Positions 32,444 through 41,362 of a stretch of DNA of 64,000 nucleotides are shown here, in pieces. Both the position numbers and the translations under genes were made by a program. The stretch is from Novosphingobium profundi (lineage in GTDB: Bacteria; Pseudomonadota; Alphaproteobacteria; Sphingomonadales; Sphingomonadaceae). The notes beneath the pieces are model-generated. The model was not told the DNA's origin. It saw only the letters and a program-made list of their open reading frames with translations, and made no database searches. Numbering within the stretch: the stretch's first letter is position 1; each line of letters opens with the position of its first letter. The stretch covers positions 1-64,000 of the forward strand of contig NZ_JAIVLF010000004.1 in the NCBI RefSeq assembly GCF_020524485.1, read 5' to 3'.

Positions 32444-32623
32444 TTATGTGCTGCTATTAAGTACCTCAATCACCAGCACCAAACCAACGATCAGGACCGC
32501 CCAGATCAGCGCCAGGCGGATGAAACGCGCCGGACCCAACTCCCGCAACCCCGAATGCTGACTGACAAGCAGCAGGCAGCACCCGATGGCTACGATGGAC
32601 GCCAGGGTCGGCATCAGGTTCAC
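32444..32623 (-). CDS. Small membrane protein, 59 residues
   Basis: Translation from a GTG (complement of 32621-32623) gives MNLMPTLASIVAIGCCLLLV, then a short basic loop, then a second helix, LALIWAVLIVGLVLVIEVLN. Two TM helices are therefore likely. The GTG overlaps the stop of the MBL hydrolase gene as GTGA, which is the coupling used throughout this window and supports a real gene. No function is recognised. It is the last member of the metG-tatD-MBL run. Confidence 0.7.
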   Translation of the reverse strand: MNLMPTLASIVAIGCCLLLVSQHSGLRELGPARFIRLALIWAVLIVGLVLVIEVLNSST

Positions 32624-33399
32624 GGCGCGATCACCATGCCGTCATAGGCCACTTCGACACCTTCGGGCACTTCGCCCGAAAGCGTGGCGTAATCCATGCT
32701 CTTGTCGAGATGCGTCAGCACGGTGCGATTGACCCCGGCACGCTCAGCCAGTTCGAGCGACATGCCCAGATGCGCGTGCGTGGGATGCGGATCACGCCGC
32801 AGGCAGTCCACGACAAGGAGATCAGCGTCTTCACAAAGGTCTATCATGTCCCTCGTAATTTCACTGAAGTCTGTCATGTAACATACCGACTTTCCGTCAC
32901 AATCGAACCGGAACCCCGTTGACTGTGCCGGGCCATGCGGCATTTGAGTATGCTCTACGCGGTAGCCTTCGCACAGTCTCAGGTTGTCCAGGTTCTCCAG
33001 CGAGACGAGCGTCGGATACCCGTACTGGCCCGCAAAGACGTACCCGAAGCGCTGGCGCAGGCGGCGCACGGTTTCCGAGGCCGCAAAGCCGGAAATCGGA
33101 CCGGCCCGGCCATAGCGCAGCGGGCGAAGGTCATCGATGCCGTGGCAATGATCGGCGTGATCGTGAGTCCAGAACACTGCATCGAGGCGATGCACGTCAT
33201 TTGCCAGAAGCTGCGCCCGCAGATCGGTGGGGGTGTCTACCAAGATGCGCTTGCCCGCATCGCTCTCGAGCAGGATCGCAACACGGGTGCGGCGGTTCTT
33301 TGGTTCCTCGGGGTCGCAATGCCCCCAGTCGGCGCCGAATTCACCGCCCAGACGCGGAACGCCCGTAGAGGTGCCGCAACCAAGGATGGTGACCTTCAT
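32620..33399 (-). CDS. MBL-fold metallo-hydrolase (PhnP/RNase Z-like)
   Basis: The 259-residue protein has the metallo-beta-lactamase metal motif HDHADHCHG near residue 77 and further ligands around HGPAQSTGF and HAHLGMSL. It begins MKVTILGCGTSTGVPRLGG, typical of the PhnP-like phosphodiesterase branch. It probably hydrolyses a cyclic or nucleotide phosphodiester; the physiological substrate in this conserved metG-tatD-MBL context is not known. It overlaps the tatD stop by 4 nt. Confidence 0.88.
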   Translation of the reverse strand: MKVTILGCGTSTGVPRLGGEFGADWGHCDPEEPKNRRTRVAILLESDAGKRILVDTPTDLRAQLLANDVHRLDAVFWTHDHADHCHGIDDLRPLRYGRAGPISGFAASETVRRLRQRFGYVFAGQYGYPTLVSLENLDNLRLCEGYRVEHTQMPHGPAQSTGFRFDCDGKSVCYMTDFSEITRDMIDLCEDADLLVVDCLRRDPHPTHAHLGMSLELAERAGVNRTVLTHLDKSMDYATLSGEVPEGVEVAYDGMVIAP

Positions 33400-34187
33400 G
33401 CTCCCTGCTCCACCGGGCTCGCCTTGGTGAACAGGGCAAAGAAGTTGCGCGTGGTGTTTGCGCCCAGTTCCTCAAGGCTCTCGCCGCGAAGATCCGCGAC
33501 GAAACGCGCGGTGTCCGCCGTGAAGGCCGGCTCGCATTTGCGGCCCCGGTGCGGGATCGGTGCCAGGAACGGGGAATCCGTTTCCACCAGCAACCGGTCG
33601 GACGGCACGTCCTTCGCAAAGGCCTGAAGATCCTTCGCGTTCTTGAAAGTCACGATGCCGGACAGGCTGATCGTGAGACCAAGCTCAAGAACGGTTCGGC
33701 CGAATTCGGCGCTGGCGGTGAAGCAGTGGATCAGCGCTGGGAAAGCGCCCTTCTCCATCTCCTCGCGGAGGATGCGGGCGGTGTCCTCTTCGGCATCGCG
33801 GGTGTGGATGATGATCGGCAGGCCCGTCTCACGTGCCACACCGATGTGCATGCGGAACAGGTCCTGCTGCACCTCCCGGTCCGACTTGTCGTAATAGTAG
33901 TCGAGCCCGGTTTCGCCGATCGCGATTACCCGCGGATGGGCCGCAGCTTCCAGAAGCGCTGCAGCGCCGAGATCCGCGTGGGCGTCGGCTTCATGTGGGT
34001 GGATACCGACCGAAGCCCACACATCAGGCTCGCGCTCGGCGGTTGCGACCACCCTCTCCCATTCGCTGCGCCGCGTGGAAATGTTGAGGAAGCCCTTGAT
34101 ACCGGCCGCACGGGCACGGTCGAGAACACCGTTTTGGTCCTCGACCACGCCCTCGTATTCAAGATGGCAGTGGGAATCGATGAGCAT
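33396..34187 (-). CDS. tatD: TatD family metal-dependent DNase
   Basis: The 263-residue TIM-barrel hydrolase begins MLIDSHCHLEYEG with the HxH metal pair. GIHPHEAD, the Glu of GETGLDYYY, IIHTRDA, HCFTAS and VETDSPF complete the TatD signature. Family members are 3'-5' exonucleases and deoxyribonucleases. The ATG shares one base with the metG stop, so it is translated from the metG mRNA. Confidence 0.93.
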   Translation of the reverse strand: MLIDSHCHLEYEGVVEDQNGVLDRARAAGIKGFLNISTRRSEWERVVATAEREPDVWASVGIHPHEADAHADLGAAALLEAAAHPRVIAIGETGLDYYYDKSDREVQQDLFRMHIGVARETGLPIIIHTRDAEEDTARILREEMEKGAFPALIHCFTASAEFGRTVLELGLTISLSGIVTFKNAKDLQAFAKDVPSDRLLVETDSPFLAPIPHRGRKCEPAFTADTARFVADLRGESLEELGANTTRNFFALFTKASPVEQGA

Positions 34188-35758
34188 CAGGCCGCGTCAC
34201 CTTCGGCCTGATCGTCGGGCAGTTCGAGACGCGGGAACACACCCTGCGGCTTCTCGACGGCATAGTCCGAGGCGGCCAGAACCGCGAACCAGTCGGTCTT
34301 CTCGAAGGCCTCATAGCCACGCGCATCAGCGGCGACACCCATCTGGTCGAGCAGCGCGTCGATGGCGCTGGGAACGACGGGACGAACCGCGATGGCTAGA
34401 TCGCGGACCACCTGGAAGAGTGTCATCAGGACAGCTTCCATACGCGCCGGATCGGTCTTGCGCAGGGCCCAGGGTGCCTGTTCGTCGACATACTGGTTGC
34501 AGGCAAAGACCGCCTTCATCCAGGCATCAAGACCATCGCTGAACGCAAGGTCCATGAAGGCCTTGCGCATGCCGGCAATGCCCGAGGCCACGGCCTCGAA
34601 AAGCGCCGCGTCTGCTTCGGATTGCTCCAAATCGGACTTAATTTCGCCGCCCATATTCTTGAAAATCATGGACAAACTGCGCTGGGCTAGATTGCCGAAG
34701 CTGTTGGCCAGCTCGGCGTTGCAGCGCGTGACAATGGCTTCGGGCGACCACGAGCCGTCCTGGCCGAAGGCCACCTCGCGCAGGAAGAAATAGCGCAGTG
34801 TATCGACACCGAACGTCTCGGCGAGCGCGATGGGATCGGTCACGTTACCGACCGACTTTGATTCCTTCTGGCCCCGGTTCAAGAGGAATCCGTGGCCGAA
34901 GACCTGCTGCGGCACCGGAACGTCCGCGCTCATCAGGAACGCGGGCCAGTAGACCGTGTGGAAACGCACGATGTCCTTGCCGATAAGGTGCAGGCTCGCG
35001 GGCCAGTAGCGGGCGTAGTCGCCTTCCTCGTTCGGGAAGCCCAGGCCGGTCAGGTAGTTGGTCAAGGCATCGACCCAGACGTACATGACGTGGTTGTCGG
35101 AGCCGGGGACCTTCACGCCCCAATCGAAGCTGGTGCGCGAGATCGAGAGATCGCGAAGGCCACCTTCGACGAAGCGTGCGATCTCGTTGCGGCGGCTTTC
35201 CGGGCGGATGAAGTCGCCGCTGTTGTAGAGCTCGAGCAGCTTGTCCTGGTAATTGGACAGGCGGAAGAACCACGATTCCTCGACGGTCCATTCCACCGGC
35301 GTGCCCTGCGGAGAGAGCTTGGCGCCCCCTTCCCCTTCGACGAGTTCGCTCTCGTCGTAATAGGCCTCGTCGCGCACCGAGTACCAGCCCTCGTAGCGGT
35401 CGAGGTAGAGGTCACCCTTGGCTTCCATCCGGCGCCACAGCTCCTGCGTCGCCTCGTGATGGCGCGGCTCGGTGGTACGGATAAATACGTCATAATCGAC
35501 GTTGAGAGCATCGCACATCTCACGGAAATATCCGGACATTTCCGTAGCAAGTTCTGCGGGGGTCGTCCCGAGATCGCGTGCCTTCTGCATCATCTTGAGG
35601 CCGTGCTCGTCGGTGCCCGTCTGGAGACGGACATCAAAGCCTTCAGCCTTGCGATGGCGGGCAATCACGTCGGCGGCGATCGCCTCGTAGGCGTGGCCGA
35701 TGTGGGGCTTGCCGTTGGGGTAGGAAATGGCGGTAGTGATGTAATAAGGCTCGCCCAT
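34187..35758 (-). CDS. metG: Methionyl-tRNA synthetase
   Basis: The 523-residue class I synthetase has the HIGH-type motif PHIGHAYEA near residues 18-26 and the KMSKS-type loop KESKSVGN near residue 300. The anticodon-binding helical domain follows to the end. There is no C-terminal EMAP/dimerisation extension and no four-Cys zinc knuckle, so it is a short form. It attaches Met to initiator and elongator tRNAs. It stands in a conserved housekeeping block after holB, separated by 65 nt that contain a hairpin. Confidence 0.96.
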   Translation of the reverse strand: MGEPYYITTAISYPNGKPHIGHAYEAIAADVIARHRKAEGFDVRLQTGTDEHGLKMMQKARDLGTTPAELATEMSGYFREMCDALNVDYDVFIRTTEPRHHEATQELWRRMEAKGDLYLDRYEGWYSVRDEAYYDESELVEGEGGAKLSPQGTPVEWTVEESWFFRLSNYQDKLLELYNSGDFIRPESRRNEIARFVEGGLRDLSISRTSFDWGVKVPGSDNHVMYVWVDALTNYLTGLGFPNEEGDYARYWPASLHLIGKDIVRFHTVYWPAFLMSADVPVPQQVFGHGFLLNRGQKESKSVGNVTDPIALAETFGVDTLRYFFLREVAFGQDGSWSPEAIVTRCNAELANSFGNLAQRSLSMIFKNMGGEIKSDLEQSEADAALFEAVASGIAGMRKAFMDLAFSDGLDAWMKAVFACNQYVDEQAPWALRKTDPARMEAVLMTLFQVVRDLAIAVRPVVPSAIDALLDQMGVAADARGYEAFEKTDWFAVLAASDYAVEKPQGVFPRLELPDDQAEGDAA

Positions 35759-35805
35759 GGCGGCGTCACACTTTCTGTGTCCGGAGTGAATGAAGGCCGT
35801 GCGTT

Positions 35806-35835
35806 CGTCGGGCCCGAGGTGTCCTAGGCCCGACG
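35806..35835 (-). other. Hairpin overlapping the holB stop, upstream of metG
   Basis: A perfect 9-bp stem (CGTCGGGCC / GGCCCGACG, 12-nt loop) contains the holB stop codon and precedes metG by about 50 nt. No T-run follows, so readthrough into metG is likely. It may regulate mRNA stability. Confidence 0.4.
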
Positions 35836-36795
35836 TTCTCTAGGCATTGCCGAGGATGCCAGCAACCCGCCAATCTCCATTATGAGGACACCGGCGTCGA
35901 AATTGTAGGTCGGCGCGCGCACCAGAAGCTGGCCGAGGCTCTGGTAGGCCTCGATGATCGCGAGTTGCTGGCGCCCGGCGCTTTCGCCCAGTTTGGCCAG
36001 GAGTACGGCGCGCGCGAGCTCAATAGCCGCCAGTTGGCGATCACGCGCCGGCCGCATCCCCATTTCACGAGCGAGGCCGCCACGTAGCGCATAGTCACGG
36101 TCGCCGTTCTGCAAGATCCGCACCATCAGATCGTGGATGGCGCCAAGGTCTTGCGCCACGAATGTCCGGGCGAGTCCTGGCGAGCCCTGGGCGGCGCGGA
36201 TGGCCGCTTGCCGGGCCGCATCGTCCGCTTCGGGCGCCTCACGCGCGAGCATGGCGCCGAGCGCGTCTTCACCCAGCGGTGCAAAGCGCAGAACGCGGCA
36301 GCGCGAGCGCACGGTGGGCAGAAGACGTCCAGGCTGGTGCGCGAGCAGCAGGAAGTAGGTCCCGGCAGGCGGCTCTTCCAGCACCTTGAGAAGCGCGTTG
36401 ACGGCGCCCTTTTCCAGATCGTCGGCCGGATCGACGATGATCGCGCGGCGATCACCCAGTGTCGGACGGGTCGCGAGCTTGCGGATCATCTCGCGCACCT
36501 GGTCGACCGAGATATTGCGCTTGGTCTGGTAGGGCTTCCCATCCGCTTTTTTCTTGGCGTCGTCGTCGCTTGCCGGAAGCGGGGTCAGGACATGGATATC
36601 CGGGTGCGCTTCTGCGTCCATCTCACTTCCGGGCAGATGGCCAACGAGTTCGCTGGCCGCCGCGCGGGCAAAGGCCTTCTTGCCCAGCCCGCGCGCTCCG
36701 GCAAGCAGCCAGGCGTGGTGCATGCGCTGCGAGCTAAGGGCGCGCATCCATTCCTGCCAGGCGGCATCCTGGCCCCAGAATTCACCTGTCGTCAT
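35824..36795 (-). CDS. holB: DNA polymerase III delta' subunit
   Basis: The 323-residue clamp-loader subunit has the degenerate Walker A GARGLGKKAFARA near residues 37-49 and sensor segments VNALLKVLEEPPAGTYF and the SRC-like TVRSRCRVLRF. It helps load the sliding clamp. The ATG at 36795 overlaps the tmk stop by 4 nt, which decides against an upstream reading. The tmk-holB pairing is widely conserved. Confidence 0.92.
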   Translation of the reverse strand: MTTGEFWGQDAAWQEWMRALSSQRMHHAWLLAGARGLGKKAFARAAASELVGHLPGSEMDAEAHPDIHVLTPLPASDDDAKKKADGKPYQTKRNISVDQVREMIRKLATRPTLGDRRAIIVDPADDLEKGAVNALLKVLEEPPAGTYFLLLAHQPGRLLPTVRSRCRVLRFAPLGEDALGAMLAREAPEADDAARQAAIRAAQGSPGLARTFVAQDLGAIHDLMVRILQNGDRDYALRGGLAREMGMRPARDRQLAAIELARAVLLAKLGESAGRQQLAIIEAYQSLGQLLVRAPTYNFDAGVLIMEIGGLLASSAMPRERRA

Positions 36796-37442
36796 TCTCC
36801 CGCTCCTTCGCACAAGGGCGCGATGGCTTCGAGAATGCGCGCGTGGATCTGCTCGGGCGTGCCGTTGCCGTTGATGCGGGCGAAACGCTCTTCATCAGCG
36901 TCGGCCAGCGCGCGGAACGTAGCCGCGACACGGTCGTGGTAGGCCTGTTCGCGCCCGCCGATACGGTCCGAGCCTTCGGTATCGCGCAAGGCCAGGCGCC
37001 GCACCACTTCCTCGGCGGCCACCTCGACCAGCAAGGTGACGTCCGGGAGCAGCCCTTCGCTGCCGAATGCATGGAGTGTCAGGAGATCGGTGTCGGAGAC
37101 GCCCCCTCCTCCGCCCTGGTAGGCACGACTGGAATCGAGATAGCGGTCGCAGACAACCCAGGCTCCCCGCTCAAGCGCCGGACGGATCAGGCGCGCGACG
37201 TGATCGGCCCGGGCTGCGGCAAAGAGCAGTGCCTCGGCGCGTGTCCCCCAGCCCGCTGTGTCCCCTTCAACACCATTGAGAAGCAGGCCGCGGATCGCTT
37301 CGGCTCCCGGGGTTCCGCCCGGTTCGCGGGTCGTGATGACCTCGAACCCGCGTCCCCGCAGGGCTTCGGCCAGGAGCCGGGCCTGGGTCGACTTGCCGGC
37401 CCCTTCCCCGCCTTCGAGCGCTATGAATCGTCCTGTGGTCAT
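36792..37442 (-). CDS. tmk: dTMP kinase
   Basis: The 216-residue P-loop kinase phosphorylates dTMP to dTDP. The Walker A is EGGEGAGKSTQ near residues 9-19, and the DRX motif CDRYLDSSRAYQGGG is near residue 95. It overlaps both dacA and holB by 4 nt. Confidence 0.95.
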   Translation of the reverse strand: MTTGRFIALEGGEGAGKSTQARLLAEALRGRGFEVITTREPGGTPGAEAIRGLLLNGVEGDTAGWGTRAEALLFAAARADHVARLIRPALERGAWVVCDRYLDSSRAYQGGGGGVSDTDLLTLHAFGSEGLLPDVTLLVEVAAEEVVRRLALRDTEGSDRIGGREQAYHDRVAATFRALADADEERFARINGNGTPEQIHARILEAIAPLCEGAGE

Positions 37443-38623
37443 CGGAAGATGTTGATAAGCCCGTTGCGCAGCCTGTCCAGCGTACCGGCCTTGGCAACAT
37501 CAGCCCCGGCGAACAGCGGCACGCGTCCGGGGGCAAGTCCTTCGACCGCGATTTCCAGATCGCCAACCCGGTCGCCCTTGGTTACCGGTGCCTTCAGCGG
37601 CCCCTGGTAGTGGACCGTTAGCGTCACTTTGCGCCCAGGCGCATCGGCGGGAAGCGTAGCGTGGACCTCGCGATCAGTAACCAGCGGAACCGAAAGTTCG
37701 GCGCCGTCCTGGACCTGGGCGTCGGTCACGCTCTGTCCCATGTCGAAGAGATGGCGCGCGCTCCAGTCGGAGAAGCCCCACTCCAGAAGGTTGCGCGCGG
37801 CTGCGTCCCGGATGCGGTAAGTTGGCGATCCGGCGAGCACCATGACGAGGCGGCGGCCTTCACGCTCGGCCGTGCCGACGAAGTTGTAGCCCGCCTCCAG
37901 CGTGTAGCCGGTCTTGATGCCGTCCGCGCCGGGCACGATGCCAACCGTGGGGTCGTGGCTGCGCATGACGACATCGCGCCACTTGTACTGCTTTACGCCC
38001 GAGAATTCGCGGTAGAGCTTGGGATGGCGCATGATCATGGCATCGGCCAGTTTTACCATGTCGCTGGCGGTGACGTAGGTCTGCCCCTCGTCCATCCAGC
38101 CATTGGGCGTGTTGTAATGGCTGCGGCTCATGCCGATGCGCTTTGCGGCCGCGTTCATCATGTCGACCCAGGCCGACACGCTTCCGGCATAGCCCTTGGC
38201 GAGCACGATGCAGGCATCGTTGCCCGAGGCCGTCATCACGCCGTGAAGCAGTTCTTCGGTTGTGGGCCGGTCATTGCGGGTGATGTACATGGTCGAGCCC
38301 TTGGCCCACCATTCCTTCTCCGTTTCCGGATCCATCTGGAAGCGCCGGTCCAGCGGCAAGCGCCCTGCATCGATCTCCTCGAAAGCGACAAACGCGGTCA
38401 TCACCTTGGTCACCGATGCGGGCAGGAAGGGAATGTCCGGCCGGCGCTGTTCCAGGACCTGCCCCGATCCCAGATCGACGAGCATGCTGACCGGGATCTG
38501 AGCCAGTTCCTCGGGTGGTTTCGGGTTGCTGGGGGCGGCATGGACCTGCGTGGCAGCCGCCAGCGCGACACCCATGGCAAGCACGGCACGTCGCGCGCGT
38601 GCAAACGAACGATAGGACTTCAA
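37439..38623 (-). CDS. dacA: D-alanyl-D-alanine carboxypeptidase (PBP5/6 type)
   Basis: The 394-residue penicillin-binding protein has an N-terminal signal ending near VHA|APS. The catalytic SxxK is PASVTKVM near residues 68-75, SGN is in TASGND, and KTG is in DGIKTGYT; a C-terminal PBP5-like domain and amphipathic tail follow. It trims the terminal D-Ala of peptidoglycan in the periplasm. The start appears to be TTG (complement of 38621-38623); the next ATG would remove most of the signal n-region. Confidence 0.93.
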   Translation of the reverse strand: MKSYRSFARARRAVLAMGVALAAATQVHAAPSNPKPPEELAQIPVSMLVDLGSGQVLEQRRPDIPFLPASVTKVMTAFVAFEEIDAGRLPLDRRFQMDPETEKEWWAKGSTMYITRNDRPTTEELLHGVMTASGNDACIVLAKGYAGSVSAWVDMMNAAAKRIGMSRSHYNTPNGWMDEGQTYVTASDMVKLADAMIMRHPKLYREFSGVKQYKWRDVVMRSHDPTVGIVPGADGIKTGYTLEAGYNFVGTAEREGRRLVMVLAGSPTYRIRDAAARNLLEWGFSDWSARHLFDMGQSVTDAQVQDGAELSVPLVTDREVHATLPADAPGRKVTLTVHYQGPLKAPVTKGDRVGDLEIAVEGLAPGRVPLFAGADVAKAGTLDRLRNGLINIFR

Positions 38624-38725
38624 GATCCGCTTCTCCGACGCGCCCTGTCACGGCGCGATGCTAGGCCTTTTGCAAAGGGAGAACGGCGAAGATTGCCGCC
38701 GGGCGAGCGACCCTGACTTCTCGCG

Positions 38726-39727
38726 TCAGTCCCGATGCAGGATTCGGGCGTCGTTATAGCCAGCCTTGCGCGCCGTCTCCAGCGCCGCTCCCGCTTTTGC
38801 ACGGTTGTCAAAGGGCCCCATGCGCACGAGCCAGAAGCGACCGGGCTTCTCGACGAAGCCGTCGAGTGCCTGCGCGAGCTTGCGGGCATTGGGTTCGATC
38901 GAAAAGGCCCCCACCTGCACCATGAAACTTGAGGCTGCGGGCGCGACCGGGGCTTTCGCCGGAGATGGCGCCGGCGGGGCCGGCGTTGCGGGCTTCGCCG
39001 ATGCTGTCGGCGATGGCGCCGTTGCGCTTGTCTTTGGGCTCGGCTCGGGCTGTGGCTCGACCTTGGACACAGCCGCGGGAGCCGGAAACGCAGTCGCGAA
39101 CGCCGTTGCACCGCCCTGCTCCATCATCCCGGGCGACAGCTTGGGCGGCGTGGGCGGGGTCGAGGGGGGAGGCAGCAGCGGCGACTGCCCAGCCAGCTTC
39201 TTGCGCAGCACCTCCAGAAGGCCTTGGGGCGTATCCATCCGGCGCGGGGCCTCTCCACCCTGGCGTAGCGCCGCACGTTCGGGCTCGGGAGGATTGACGC
39301 GGCGCACCCGGACCGGGGTATCGGAGCCGGGGGAGATCCCCAGCTGCCGCGCCGCCCCACTCGAGAGCTCGATCAGCCGGGAGTTGGTCATGGGGCCGCG
39401 CTCTTCCAAGCGCACGAGGATCGTGTGTCCGCTTTGGAGGTCGGTGACTTCGACATAGCTGGGAAGTGGCAGCGTCTTGTGTGCCGCCGTGATGCCGGAG
39501 GTATCTGCCTGCGCCACAGACGCCATGCCGACCGCATCGTAATTGAGCTGGTCGCGGGGCGTCCAGACGGTCCCGTCGATGGTGAACGGCTCTCCGATCA
39601 CGACCGGGTAATCGGCTGCGGGGCCGGTGCGCGCGGAATTGGTATCCTGCGCCTGGACATGAGGCGCAAGGATGCTCCCCGCGAGTCCTCCAAACAGCGC
39701 CAGCGTGCGCTTAACGGGCAATCTCAT
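38726..39727 (-). CDS. rlpA: Septal ring lytic transglycosylase RlpA family, SPOR domain
   Basis: The 333-residue exported protein has an N-terminal signal (to about residue 28). A double-psi beta-barrel domain follows, with YDAVGMASVAQAD and VRLEERGPMTNSRLIELS near residues 60-145. A long Ala/Pro-rich linker follows, then a C-terminal SPOR domain (FMVQVGAFSIEPNA to the end). RlpA cleaves naked glycans at the septum and SPOR targets it there. The ATG at 39727 lies inside the end of mltB (17-nt overlap). A 102-nt gap separates it from dacA. Confidence 0.9.
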   Translation of the reverse strand: MRLPVKRTLALFGGLAGSILAPHVQAQDTNSARTGPAADYPVVIGEPFTIDGTVWTPRDQLNYDAVGMASVAQADTSGITAAHKTLPLPSYVEVTDLQSGHTILVRLEERGPMTNSRLIELSSGAARQLGISPGSDTPVRVRRVNPPEPERAALRQGGEAPRRMDTPQGLLEVLRKKLAGQSPLLPPPSTPPTPPKLSPGMMEQGGATAFATAFPAPAAVSKVEPQPEPSPKTSATAPSPTASAKPATPAPPAPSPAKAPVAPAASSFMVQVGAFSIEPNARKLAQALDGFVEKPGRFWLVRMGPFDNRAKAGAALETARKAGYNDARILHRD

Positions 39728-40745
39728 CTGCAAGCAATCCGACCGAGAGGGCGTAATAGTTCGAGCAGTTGTACTGCAGGATCACCCGATAATTCCCGGT
39801 TAACAGGTAGGCTGGCGTGCCCGGGCCGTCCGGTTGGAACAACGAGGCCAGCACGTCATCGCCCAGTGCGGACTGCGGCTGAACGCCAAGCGCCTTCCAC
39901 TGCGAGACCGGCATCCACTGCGAATGGCGCGCGTGCACCCGGTCACAGGTGGGAGCCTCAAGCTTGGTTTCATACCGGTCGAGCGAAAAGCCGGAGGGCA
40001 CCGAGGCGCGCACGCCCCAAGGGCGGCCCGGGCGCCAGCCCGCGTCCTGGAAATAACGCGCGATCGAGGCCAGCGTGTCAGCCGAACTGTTGAAGATGTC
40101 GATGGTGCCGTTGCCGTCGCCATCGGTGGCGAGGCGTAGGTAGACGCTGGGCAGGAACTGGGGATTGCCGATGGCGCCGGCCCAGCTTCCCTTCAGTGTG
40201 GACGCCGGGACACCTCTGTCAATCATCTTCATGAGCGCGATGAGTTCGCCCTCGAAAAGCTCGCGGCGGCGTCCCTCCCAGGCCAGCGTCGCCAGCGATC
40301 GCGCGGTGTCGAAATTGCCGGTGTAGCCGCCGTAGTTCGTTTCATGCCCCCAGATCGCGAAAAGCACGGAAGCCGGGACGCCATAGCGCCGCTCGATCCC
40401 GGGCAGGATCGAGGCCAGCCCCTGATATTTGGCGCGCCCGCGCGAAATGATCGAGGAACTCAGATGCCGCGAGAGATAGCCGGACATGGGCGGAGGTGTG
40501 TTCGAACGCCCGGGTTGCGCTGTGTCGAGTTCGATTACGCGCTGGTTCGGGGTCAGCCCGCTCAAGGTCCGCGAAATCGTCGCCTCGCTGACACCCTCGC
40601 TCCGGGCATGCCGTGCCACGGTCTCCATGTACGCCGGGAAACTCTCCGACTGCGCACAGGCCGTGACACTGGGAAGCGAAACAAGCGTCGCCGTCGCCAC
40701 AAGTGCGAGGGGAACAGAGCGAAGGGAGCGGAATCGTAATTTCAT
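39711..40745 (-). CDS. Lytic murein transglycosylase, MltB family
   Basis: The 344-residue exported protein has a signal peptide cleaved near VTACAQ|SES. The catalytic Glu is in FAIWGHETNYGGYTG near residue 135, and GSWAGAIGNPQFLPS is the MltB substrate-groove signature. It cleaves peptidoglycan glycan strands to anhydro-muropeptides. The ATG at 40745 has AGGTG upstream; longer readings add no signal-like sequence. It is the promoter-proximal gene of the cell-wall block. Confidence 0.9.
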   Translation of the reverse strand: MKLRFRSLRSVPLALVATATLVSLPSVTACAQSESFPAYMETVARHARSEGVSEATISRTLSGLTPNQRVIELDTAQPGRSNTPPPMSGYLSRHLSSSIISRGRAKYQGLASILPGIERRYGVPASVLFAIWGHETNYGGYTGNFDTARSLATLAWEGRRRELFEGELIALMKMIDRGVPASTLKGSWAGAIGNPQFLPSVYLRLATDGDGNGTIDIFNSSADTLASIARYFQDAGWRPGRPWGVRASVPSGFSLDRYETKLEAPTCDRVHARHSQWMPVSQWKALGVQPQSALGDDVLASLFQPDGPGTPAYLLTGNYRVILQYNCSNYYALSVGLLADEIAR

Positions 40746-40926
40746 TACACCTAGTTTTCGCACAAGGCTTTGCGTTTGCAAACCGGTCCACCGCGCCTTC
40801 CCACGCAAATTGCCGCATGCCACAAGGCTTTGGTCGTGCAACTTCATCATCATCAGGCTGCAACGCCAATCTCGCATAATTCCACCTTGCACTCCGCGCA
40901 CGTTTCTCTATGCGCAAGGCCAGCGC

Positions 40927-41016
40927 GGACAGGTGGCCGAGTGGTTTAAGGCAGCGGTCTTGAAAACCGCCGTGGGTGCAAGCTCACCGTGGGTTCGAAT
41001 CCCACCCTGTCCGCCA
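40927..41016 (+). tRNA. tRNA-Ser (UGA anticodon)
   Basis: The 90-nt type II tRNA has acceptor arms GGACAGG (40927-40933) and CCTGTCC (41006-41012), discriminator G and encoded CCA. The anticodon stem GCGGT/ACCGC (40954-40970) presents loop CTTGAAA with anticodon TGA at 40961-40963. It has a long variable arm and a GGTTCGAATCC T-arm. It reads UCA and related serine codons. Confidence 0.96.
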
Positions 41017-41362
41017 ATCACCTCTCTTCCCATGTCCAGCCGAACACCGAAAAGTCCAAGGGTCTGGCTTCGTTGGTGATTCGCGTCCTTCTGCATCCAG
41101 CCGCATCCACTGGTGACCGAAACGCGTGCCACATTTTCGGGTCAGGCCTTTGCATTGCTGCAGGTGGTGATGATGGCACAGGCATTGCGCGTGGCAATGG
41201 CTTCGAGACAGATCTTTTGGAGCTTTGGGGCAGGTCCGCAACCTAGAACGGACGGCTATGGCGGTAGCCTTTGCGCCTTGCAGATCGACATTATCAAGGC
41301 TCACTCAGACACAATTTGATGGCACGTGCAAAGTCCAATGTTGAACTGCATTTCACACAACA
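41017..41362. other. Non-coding stretch after the tRNA
   Basis: The 346-nt stretch between tRNA-Ser and the tannase remnant has no credible gene. No repeat of the tRNA 3' end, integrase piece or terminator was recognised. It may be eroded island DNA. Confidence 0.5.

Noticed and set aside
32414..32647. A + strand frame of 77 codons after the APH/kinase gene
   Set aside because: Its content is unstructured and polar, and the minus strand there encodes a convincing small membrane protein coupled to the MBL gene.
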